NCBI GenBank assembly: GCA_024710355.1
Contig: JANJUX010000041.1
Span: forward strand, 1-64,000
DNA length: 64,000 bases
Source of the DNA: Candidatus Rifleibacteriota bacterium
GTDB taxonomy: Bacteria; Muiribacteriota; Ozemobacteria; Ozemobacterales; Ozemobacteraceae
Direction: 5' to 3'
In this document: positions 16,305 through 24,100 of the stretch, in pieces
Layout: each line of letters begins with the position of its first letter
How positions within the stretch are numbered: position 1 is the first letter of the stretch
Notes under the pieces: generated by a model
Seen by the model: the letters and a program-made list of their open reading frames with translations, nothing else
Database searches by the model: none
What the model was told of the DNA's origin: nothing
Translations under genes and position numbers: made by a program

Positions 16305-17377
16305 TCATTGGTTGTCATCTCCGGACTTGCCCCGACAGTCGCGCTGTTTTTTCGGGCTGCGGCTCACGCTTTGCTTTTTAAGCGCATCAAGATCACTCTC
16401 CAACTCTTTCAGGCTTGCCTCATATTCGAGCTGTTTCTGTTTTTCGCGGTATTTCTCATATTCAAGATTCGATTTCTCCAGGGCTTTTTCGTGGCTGATT
16501 CTGCCGGCATGGGTAAGCAGCTCTCTGCCATTCATCTGAATAATAGTGTCTAGGCGTTTAAGCCAGTCGGACATGTACATCGGCGTTCGCTGCTGCGCCA
16601 TTGCCTCTGCAAAGGCAAGATACTGTTCAACCAACAAACCCAGCAGCTTGATTTCATCTTCAGTCAGGTAGTTTTTGGCAACGCTGACATCATGCTTTTT
16701 TATCGCAACAGCGGCCTTGTCATAAGACTGCATACCGAGCAGCGGCAGGGAAGCATCAGCCCTTCGGTAAACAAGTTCAGCTGCCGTCTGCCTGCTTATC
16801 GCCCAAAGCAGCTTATTTTGAACGATCTTGAAAAACTCTCTGGTCTTCTCATCGTTTGGGTCATAGTCAATACTGGTCGTGTAAATGTCTTTTTCTGGTA
16901 AAAGAAACGCTCTGAGAGTCTTATTTCTCTGATGCGTTCCTGCAGTTCGGCAAAGTAGTTCATCGAGCTGCCAGACTTGAAGCGCTCGTCATTCAGGGCG
17001 AAACCTTTAACAATGTATTCCTTGAGTTTTTGCGTCGCCCAGATTCTAAACTCTGTGGCAATCCTGCTCTTTACGCGATAGCCAACTGATATGATGGCAT
17101 CGAGGTTGTAGTGTTCAATCTCGCGCCTGACCTCTCTAATGTCTTCTTTACGAACTAACAAGATTTTCTTGTAAGTTGCTTCTAGCATCAGTTCCTTTTC
17201 TTCATAAATGGCCTGCAAATGCTGGCTGATATTCTGCTGAGTAGTTTGAAACAACCTGGCCATGTCAGCCTGAGTAAGCCAAACGGTGTCGTTCTCAAGC
17301 TGAACATCAATCTTGATGGCGCCATCTGGAGCTGAGTAGATAAGAATTTCTGAATTGGCGGTCGGTGTTTGCGTCAT
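16305..17377 (-). pseudogene. rhuM: RhuM-family protein gene broken by one frameshift
   Basis: Frame 1 from ATG 17375-17377 encodes the N-terminal RhuM half: DTVWLTQADMARLFQTTQQN, REIEHYNLDAIISVGYRVKS, FRIWATQKLKEYIVKGFALN, SSMNYFAELQERIREI. At the A5 run complementing 16890-16894, just after FFYQK, the family sequence continues only in the -1 frame (DIYTTSIDYDPNDEK, then NKLLWAISRQTAAELVY). That frame stays open to the stop at 16305 with KNYLTEDEIKLLGLLVEQYL and MYMSDWLKRLDTIIQMNGRE. Joined, the product has the normal length of about 350 residues. RhuM proteins are often encoded inside type I restriction loci, matching the hsdR debris next door. The shift could be a mutation, a sequencing error or, less likely, programmed. 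Confidence 0.82.
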
Positions 17378-17510
17378 AGTATCAGAACTGGCCTTCCCGG
17401 TTCGCAGGGACATATTTTACCCCGTTTTGCTCATTATGGAGCTTTGTCACTATTTTGTCGCCAAAAACGACAAATTTGAACAAAACACGTCGAAATTCGC
17501 CGCATCCAAG

Positions 17511-17545
17511 AAAACAAAAACCCGCTCTGAGAGCGGGTTTTTGTT
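17511..17545 (-). terminator. intrinsic terminator of tRNA operon
   Basis: A 7-bp GC stem CCCGCTC / GAGCGGG (17521-17527, 17531-17537) is flanked by A-run and T-run, giving TTTTTGTTTT after the hairpin on the minus strand. It lies directly after tRNA-Met and works in either direction. Confidence 0.9.
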
Positions 17546-17553
17546 TGGTACAC

Positions 17554-17627
17554 TAGCAAGGGTCGGAATCGAACCGACGACCGCACGGGTATGAACCGTG
17601 AGCTCTGACCAGCTGAGCTACCTTGCC
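17554..17627 (-). tRNA. tRNA-Met(CAU), elongator-like
   Basis: 74 bases. Acceptor GGCAAGG pairs with CCTTGCT (one G-U), D-arm GCTCAGCTGGTCAGAGC, anticodon arm CACGG-TTCATAC-CCGTG with anticodon CAU, T-arm with GGTTCGATTCC. The 3' CCA is not encoded. A CAU anticodon could also mean the tRNA-Ile2 substrate of TilS; the initiator is excluded because it is the next gene. Elongator Met is favoured by overall similarity from memory. Confidence 0.9.
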
Positions 17628-17672
17628 GGATAAAACAAAGGCCCGAATATTATTCAGGCCGATGCCTTGCGG

Positions 17673-17746
<74 letters not shown>

Positions 17747-17756
17747 TCGTAGGGTT

Positions 17757-17840
17757 TGCCGAGAGCCGGGCTTGAACCGGCACGGGTATTACCCCACCGG
17801 ATTTTAAGTCCGGTGCGTCTGCCAATTCCGCCATCCCGGC
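17757..17840 (-). tRNA. tRNA-Leu(UAA)
   Basis: 84 bases with a long variable arm (GGGGTAATACCC). Acceptor GCCGGGA with TCTCGGC, anticodon loop CTTAAAA with anticodon UAA, T-arm GCCGGTTCAAGCCCGGC. CCA is not encoded. First gene of the three-tRNA operon. Confidence 0.96.
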
Positions 17841-17852
17841 TGATCGAATTGT

Positions 17853-17881
17853 ATTGTAACAGCCACGGCAGGCAAAGTCAA
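17853..17881 (-). promoter_or_regulatory. sigma70 promoter of tRNA operon
   Basis: On the minus strand TTGACT (17881-17876), a 17-base spacer and TACAAT (17858-17853). The predicted start is only about 6 bases before tRNA-Leu. This is the best promoter match in the window. Confidence 0.9.
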
Positions 17882-17930
17882 GAATTTTCTTTTATAAAGC
17901 CGGGTAAAATAATTTTTACTCTCCCTGAGC

Positions 17931-17959
17931 TTGAATTAATGCCGGCGTTGCTTTAGTAT
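17931..17959 (+). promoter_or_regulatory. sigma70 promoter of the second pseudopilin operon
   Basis: TTGAAT (17931-17936), a 17-base spacer and TAGTAT (17954-17959). The predicted start near 17966 gives a leader of about 29 bases before the ATG at 17995. It is divergent from the tRNA promoter 50 bases away. Confidence 0.7.
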
Positions 17960-17994
17960 GGTACAACATTCTTAACCAAAAAAGGCTTTTGCAG

Positions 17995-18738
17995 ATGATG
18001 CAACGCAGAGGTATCACACTTCTCGAAATCATGTCAGCCCTGCTGATTCTTGCTTTCGCGTTCCTGCCACTGATCGGGGTTATCGGTACATCGTCGAGCG
18101 ATTCTGACGTCTCGAACTCGCACGTTTTTGCCCAGACCGCGGCCCGCAACATCCTGGACACCCTGCTTGAAGACGTGCCGTTCAATTCAATACGCGTCGC
18201 CGGCGGCAAAGTCGGCGATCTCGACGGCAGCAACCCCCAGGACAACATCGCCGAAATCTTCAATCACGGCACTTACGACAAAGCCGCGTTTCTCGCACTC
18301 CTGGGAAACAGCAGCGGTACCGACAGCTATGCGCGTGGCGACATCACCGACGAGCGCGGCATCGTCTACAAAACCCGCATCTACGTTTTCCCGATACCGG
18401 TCAGCAACCCGGTCGATCTTTCTTCTGAACTCGCATTTTCCTGCTACCCGCGACCAATTTACGAAAACCAGGTCGACGGTAACGGCCAGAATACCTGGTA
18501 CACCTATAGTGACGCATACATGCCCGGAGCGGTTCTGTCACCTTACCACGAAGACGGCGCAAAGGTCATTCAGCCGGCAACTTCGACTATTGGCGCCTTT
18601 GAGCTTGGTGCCGAACAGGGTGCCGGCTCAAACAATTACTGCGTCATGAAAAAAATCCTCTTCAAAATTTCATGGAAAAACCGTGATGGCCACGAGCGGG
18701 CCATTGAACTGTTCACCATGAAAGCAAATCTCGACTGA
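17995..18738 (+). CDS. type II secretion-like pseudopilin (GspI-type)
   Basis: 247 residues from ATG 17995 with AAAGG 9 bases upstream. The leader MMQRRG is followed by ITLLEIMSALLILAFAFLPL, a clear prepilin peptidase site (G^ITLLE, Glu at +5) and helix. The soluble domain (about 30-247) is larger than usual for GspI and includes FAQTAARNILDTLLEDVPFN, the helical start of minor pseudopilins, and a C-terminal strand LFKISWKNRDGHERAIELFT. First gene of a tightly packed operon of five genes. Likely minor tip subunit. Confidence 0.85.
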   Translation: MMQRRGITLLEIMSALLILAFAFLPLIGVIGTSSSDSDVSNSHVFAQTAARNILDTLLEDVPFNSIRVAGGKVGDLDGSNPQDNIAEIFNHGTYDKAAFLALLGNSSGTDSYARGDITDERGIVYKTRIYVFPIPVSNPVDLSSELAFSCYPRPIYENQVDGNGQNTWYTYSDAYMPGAVLSPYHEDGAKVIQPATSTIGAFELGAEQGAGSNNYCVMKKILFKISWKNRDGHERAIELFTMKANLD

Positions 18739-18749
18739 AAGGCAACCCG

Positions 18750-19448
18750 ATGCATAAAAAAGGCATGGCCATACCTCTGGTTCTCATTTTTGCAACCGTT
18801 CTCGGGCTGCTCGCCACTTACATTATCAAAAACACCCAGCAGTACAACCGCTCAAACGTAACCAGCTACGCCCAGCTGCAGGCCCACTTTGTAGCCAGGG
18901 CCGGCGTCGAACACGCTATGCTCAAGATCAAGTTTCTGCACCGCGAGCTCTATGATGCAATCTGCCTGGCTCAGGGCCGAAACCCGCTTTTCGACTTCAC
19001 CCAGATCAAGAATCTCGATGCGCCTGACGAAGCAATCTCGAAATATAATCCGGGCCCGATTTTTCTTTATCGTCAGGGCGATTTCGCCAACAACCGCCTG
19101 CTGACCCAGAATTTTTCAGTCGACTCCGGCAGAGAAAAGCGCTGGCTCAACGAATTCATGGCCGACATACGCTCTGAAGTGACCAGGGTTCCGGCCGGTG
19201 ACACCAACGCCGTTCTCAACATGTCGCCACTGCCGAACCAAATCAGCAGTCTCATGAAAGAGCCGTTCAACAAAGCGCAGTATGGCATAAAAGCACTGAA
19301 TATCGCCGCCCAGGAAATCTCTGAAGAAACCAGCAAAGTACACAACACCGCGATTATCGAACTGACGATCAACTCGGTCGTCGAAACCGCCAGGGGCGAA
19401 ACCTGGGACTACGACATCAAAAAAACCGTCAAAATCAACCGCGATTAA
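18750..19448 (+). CDS. PilX/GspK-like minor pilin-associated protein
   Basis: 232 residues. The N-terminus MHKKGMAIPLVLIFATVLGL is a short basic segment and one membrane helix with Gly-Met in place of a canonical G^FTLxE site, as in PilX_N or GspK proteins. It then shows SYAQLQAHFVARAGVEHAML, the A-R-A-G-V-E-x-A pattern common in GspK and PilX. The rest is helical. It lies 11 bases after the GspI-type gene and 3 bases before the GspJ-type gene, giving I-K-J-like gene content. Function as tip component is inferred. Confidence 0.75.
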   Translation: MHKKGMAIPLVLIFATVLGLLATYIIKNTQQYNRSNVTSYAQLQAHFVARAGVEHAMLKIKFLHRELYDAICLAQGRNPLFDFTQIKNLDAPDEAISKYNPGPIFLYRQGDFANNRLLTQNFSVDSGREKRWLNEFMADIRSEVTRVPAGDTNAVLNMSPLPNQISSLMKEPFNKAQYGIKALNIAAQEISEETSKVHNTAIIELTINSVVETARGETWDYDIKKTVKINRD

Positions 19449-19451
19449 TCA

Positions 19452-20195
19452 ATGGAAAAAACAATTAAAAAAGCAGAATTAAACAGAACAAGCCAACGTC
19501 GAGGTTTTACCCTGACTGAAATTCTCATTGCCGCCGGGGTTCTGTCGCTTTTCATGGCCGCTCTCTTCAGCCTGTATTCTGGTGGCACCCGCATGAGCAG
19601 CCAGACAATGTGGACCCAGAACATCATCAACCAGCTAAAACTTGCCAGTCGCCAGATAAGCACCTCGATCAAAAAAAGCTCCTATCCGTCGAGCCTGACT
19701 TTTCCCGGAAATATCGTCGAGAACGAGAAACCTGATTTCGCTCTGCACTATTTCCGTGGCACGATGCATGCAACCGAGTCTGCCGACCTCGCGGCCGGCG
19801 GCAGCAAATTTCTGGCACTTACCGAGTCAACTCCGGCCAAAACCGGTTATGCCGCCAGCGACAACACTGACGCTGAACTGGTTTACCATATTTTCTCACT
19901 TACCAGTGAAGGGCAGCTGAACTATTCAAGGTTCCGCGAAACCGTCGGAGGCAACGATATTCAGGCTCTGGCACGCGGCACAGTTCCACCACCCGGCGCC
20001 GACGGCGTCTATCGTACAACCCTCTGTCGCGACGTCGAAACCGTTTTCTGTGAACCAAGCTCAACGGCACCCAAAAGCCCGTTGTCGGTAAGAATCAACT
20101 GCCTCATCCCCCGCGGCAACACAATGCGTTCAGAAACAGCAATCGGCAACCCAAATGTTGCCTTGATCCCGCACAACACAATCGGAGGATGGTAA
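19452..20195 (+). CDS. type II secretion-like pseudopilin (GspJ-type)
   Basis: 247 residues with a longer polar leader ending QRRG, then FTLTEILIAAGVLSLFMAAL: a textbook prepilin site with Glu at +5. The soluble part carries SQTMWTQNIINQLKLASRQI and a region around ELVYHIFSLTSEGQLNYSRF that resembles the GspJ strand where a formatted value is tested. It also has two Cys near the C-terminus (TTLCRDVETVFCEPSS). The stop TAA directly abuts the ATG of the next gene (TAAATG). Confidence 0.82.
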   Translation: MEKTIKKAELNRTSQRRGFTLTEILIAAGVLSLFMAALFSLYSGGTRMSSQTMWTQNIINQLKLASRQISTSIKKSSYPSSLTFPGNIVENEKPDFALHYFRGTMHATESADLAAGGSKFLALTESTPAKTGYAASDNTDAELVYHIFSLTSEGQLNYSRFRETVGGNDIQALARGTVPPPGADGVYRTTLCRDVETVFCEPSSTAPKSPLSVRINCLIPRGNTMRSETAIGNPNVALIPHNTIGGW

Positions 20196-21104
20196 ATGAA
20201 ACTGATTCGTCTCATACTTCTCGTTTCAGCAGTTCTTTTTGTTATTTCCGGCCCGGCAACAGCCCAGGAAGCCCCGCAGTTCGGTTATGTCAACGTCGCT
20301 GACGCCGTCATGCTGCACCCGCTGATGAAAGAATTCGACGCTTCTGCCAGACGTTTCAAGCTGTCGGCACTCAAAGGCGACCAGGAAGGCAAAGGTCGTG
20401 AACGCCGCCAGAAAGCCGAATCTGAAGTAAAAACCATCCAGGCAGAAATAGAAAAGCTCGGCGAAGAAAAGAAAAAAATCGAAAACACCTACCTTGAAAA
20501 CCTGAAAAAACTGCAGGGTACAAAATTATCAGGTGCAACTTCCGGAAAATCTCAGGACCAGTATAATAAAGAGAAAGCCAGAATCGACTCGGCTTTTTTT
20601 GGCGACTCGCGCAATCTGAACCAGGAGATCCAGAAGTTGCAGGCAAGACTTAACGAACTGAATATTTCTGCAGAATATGCAGGGCACGCATCTTTCGAGG
20701 AAACCAGCCAGGTTTTCTCGCTGATTCTCGATGACGTGTACGAAGGCGTCGAGGCCGTTTCCAAGTTCTATAAAATCGGCTTCGTCTTCAACAGTTCGTT
20801 CGAATTTGCCAGAATCAGCAGCAAGATGCTCAGCGTCAACCCGATGCCTGAATTTTTCGGCAACATCTCCGAAAAGCTCAACGAGGAAGAGGGCAAACTG
20901 ACGCTTGGTGCCGCACTAAATGCCTGGCTGAGCAACCGCAATGACAACCTGGTCAACTGCGACGATCGCCGCCTGACCTCTTTCGTTCTCAAAGGCGGGC
21001 TGAACATGACGCCGGCCGTTGTCGACTACATTTATCAAAAGCACGAGGTCAGCAAAGACCACCGTGATTTCATTCAGGAATATTTCAAGAAGGCTGTTAA
21101 CTGA
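20196..21104 (+). CDS. OmpH/Skp-like periplasmic coiled-coil protein
   Basis: 302 residues. The signal peptide LILLVSAVLFVISGPATA is followed by FGYVNVADAVMLHPLMKEFD, which is the start of OmpH/Skp chaperones (gYVdv..v...hP.mk.fd). Residues about 55-145 form a long charged coiled coil (ERRQKAESEVKTIQAEIEKL, QEIQKLQARLNEL). Unlike Skp (about 160 residues), a further helical domain of about 140 residues follows. In Gram-negative bacteria Skp escorts exported proteins; here its place between pseudopilins and a giant exoprotein suggests a dedicated periplasmic chaperone for that product. This role is inference. Confidence 0.7.
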   Translation: MKLIRLILLVSAVLFVISGPATAQEAPQFGYVNVADAVMLHPLMKEFDASARRFKLSALKGDQEGKGRERRQKAESEVKTIQAEIEKLGEEKKKIENTYLENLKKLQGTKLSGATSGKSQDQYNKEKARIDSAFFGDSRNLNQEIQKLQARLNELNISAEYAGHASFEETSQVFSLILDDVYEGVEAVSKFYKIGFVFNSSFEFARISSKMLSVNPMPEFFGNISEKLNEEEGKLTLGAALNAWLSNRNDNLVNCDDRRLTSFVLKGGLNMTPAVVDYIYQKHEVSKDHRDFIQEYFKKAVN

Positions 21105-21141
21105 CGACCTTTGCGCTCCAGTCTGTTCGGGGAGGAAAAGT

Positions 21142-24100
21142 ATGAATTTCAAGCATTCGATCAAACTTGCAGCTTCAGCTGCGTTGCTGCTGTTCGCAGG
21201 GCTTACCGGCACAGCTTATGCAGAAGCGCCGGTAATGAACGGCGTTGCTTACGTATTGCTGTCGAAAGACCTTGACAACCACGGGGTTTTTCGTATGAAC
21301 GATTATTCGACAGGCAAGCCGTTTGCAGTTGAAGGCATGAAACTGTTCAACCTGAACACCATGACCGGCAAGGTCAGTGGGCTGGCAGTCAACCAGCAGA
21401 AACAGATCTTCCTCCTCTCGTCAAAAACTGCCGGCTCCTGGGAAGACGCCCCCGTCGGCTGGCTGCCGGTCGGCATGAGTTTCGAAGCCGACTCACCGAT
21501 CTTTCTCAAGGTCGTAAAGCCGACTCAGGATGGCATTTCGCAGTATATCCGCCCCGGCACTCCGCACATGAGTTCTACGACCGAAGGCAGTTACTGGAAG
21601 CGCAACTACGATATCGGCGGCAAGAAATATCAATACGCCGTAAAATTTGGCGGCCCGAACGAAGTTAAATTCCTCAACGGTAAAGATGGCGTTATCGGCA
21701 CACCGATCTGGGACGGCACCTTCTCGGCAACGACGGGTATCGCTCACGAATCTGACCCGAACAAGGTAATCGTTCCGTCACATTTCGCCGGCGTCTCATA
21801 CTACGCCTTCGGAACCACCTATCACCCCGATTTCGCCGGTGAAGCACTCGACGGCACCATTGGCAAAAACGGCAAACTCAAGCCTCTTAAACTCTGGAAC
21901 GAAGGTGCCGCAGGGCACCAGAGCAATCCGAACACGCATTTTTCGTGTATCGTCAAGCGCATCTACAAACACCGCAAAAAAACCCTCGACCTCTATGCCG
22001 CTTTAGACAATAACCCTTGCGGCAATCCTGTCGAACAGAGCGCCGGCATGCTCTCCTCGCTCGATGTCGACGTGCGCGAAGCTTACGGTAAATACTGCGG
22101 TGACAACTGTATTCCCGGCGGTTCAATCGGCCAGAACAGTATTCTCACCAAGCTGTCAACGGTTACTGTCGTAACTTCGACCAAGGGCAGCCGCTATGGC
22201 TTCAACCCACAAGGGACCAGAAAAGGTCCGTTCACGGCCGATTCTTCGATCAACGCAGCTCTGCGCGTAGTTCTTGCCAGCGACCTCACCAAGACCACTC
22301 CCTACGACATTTCAACCGATGCCGAAGGAACCAATTTTTCCAGCGTAATTACCAACCGTGATTATCTCAAAGGTATCGGTGTAACCCCGGCAACCCTCAA
22401 GGTAATCGGCGTGTCTTCTGACTTTGGCAACAGCGGCGGCATGGATTTCATCTACGGTTCAGACGCCGACAAATTCGTGGTCCAGGATTCATGGTGGGGC
22501 CGCGGTGGCGTCGCATATGAATATTACGAAAACACCGGTCTGATTCAGAAACTCGACTACGTCAGCAATGACAACCCGGTTGCCGAACCTCTCGGCGTGT
22601 TGAACGGTATCGTCGATGATATCGGCATCGATGGCGACGGTTATCTGTATGTGCTGCGCACCGAAAAGCTCCCCTCTGACGCTGACATGGCCGCAGCAAT
22701 CGTAGAAGTGAGCGCCCCCGACAAATCTTCATACTACGATTCTACTTCTGGCTGGAAAAAGATCAAAACCACTACCAATGCCGATGGCGAAACGATAGAA
22801 GAAATCGTTGACGTTACCGGCACCCCGCAGCCCGGCGACTTCAAAATCGTCAAGCTGAAACAGGAAATTCTCAAAACCGTCAAAAGATACCCTCAGGGCA
22901 CCGGTGCTCTCGGCGCCGAAGAAGACCGCGGCAAAGTCAAAGCGGGTTACGATTACTGGGTCAGACACGCGGTTCTTCAGGCTGGCGGCAGCATGCAGTG
23001 GCGCACCCCGACCTTCAGTGTCAGCGACGATGTAAATACTCCCAAAGCCTCGAAATTCCCCGGCGAACTGGCAGTTGTTAACCTGGCCAAGATTCCGGCC
23101 AATTATGAAGGCACCTCGGTTCATCGCATAATTGTCACCCAGGGCAATAATCCCGACAATGCTTACAGCTCGGTTGCAGACAACCCCTCTATCAGCGAAC
23201 ACGACTCTCTGGTTTTCAAGGTCGAAGGCTACAAGCCCTATATCAACGGCAAATTTCAGGACTTCAAGCCGATGGGCGACATCGTCGACCCGACTTCAAA
23301 CGCCAAGCTTTATGCCAACGTCAAACTCAACACTATTCCGAACGTCAACGGCGAATACAAGCATGATGAAAACGGTGACGGCGCTTTCAGCGGTTTTCCG
23401 TCGAACATGTTCGAAGCAGCTGGAAGAACGACCTCGATCAAGTGGTCTGTTGACTGGGTTGAAGGCAACAGCATCGACGACTACAAGGTTATCAACAGTC
23501 TGGTTACGGCCAAAGACGGCGAAGGTGAACTCGGAACCTTCACCTACAAGTTCCCGCACCCCGGTAACTATGTTGTCAGAGGCTCGATGACTTACAACTA
23601 TTTCACTTTCCCGACCAGCAACAATTCAAGGCCGCATCAGCTGACAGCAAACACCACTACCGTCACCCTTGAGCCTTTCATGGTCAAGGTCGTGGCAAAG
23701 AGCCTCAATCTCAATCAGAGCCCGAGCTTCGTCACCAACATCAGCATGAAACCCGCCACCCGGAAAAACATGCCCGGTGTTGCACCGGCAACCAAGGGCG
23801 CCGGCTCGAAGATCGACTTTATCGAAGACAACAGTTTCAGTGGCATCGAAATCAGCTTTGACGCCCAGTTCGTTCGCGACGCCAACTATACCGGCTCAGT
23901 CGAACAGAACCTGGAGACCTATGACGGCATCGGCGTCTGGGACTACCGCTACTATGCCAAACTGTATAAGGAAATCCCCAACCTGTTCCCGGCGCTTCCC
24001 TATAAAGTTCCGGCCAACATCTCTGAAATCGATAACGAAGCGGCAGCTGCGCACGTTTACAACTACAATCCGGCCGGCAGCCTCAGCGATATCAAGAGCA

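Noticed and set aside
16410..16733. Separate small gene for the second half of rhuM starting at an internal ATG
   Set aside because: The -1 frame is open and homologous back to the frameshift point, so this is the C-terminal half of one broken gene.
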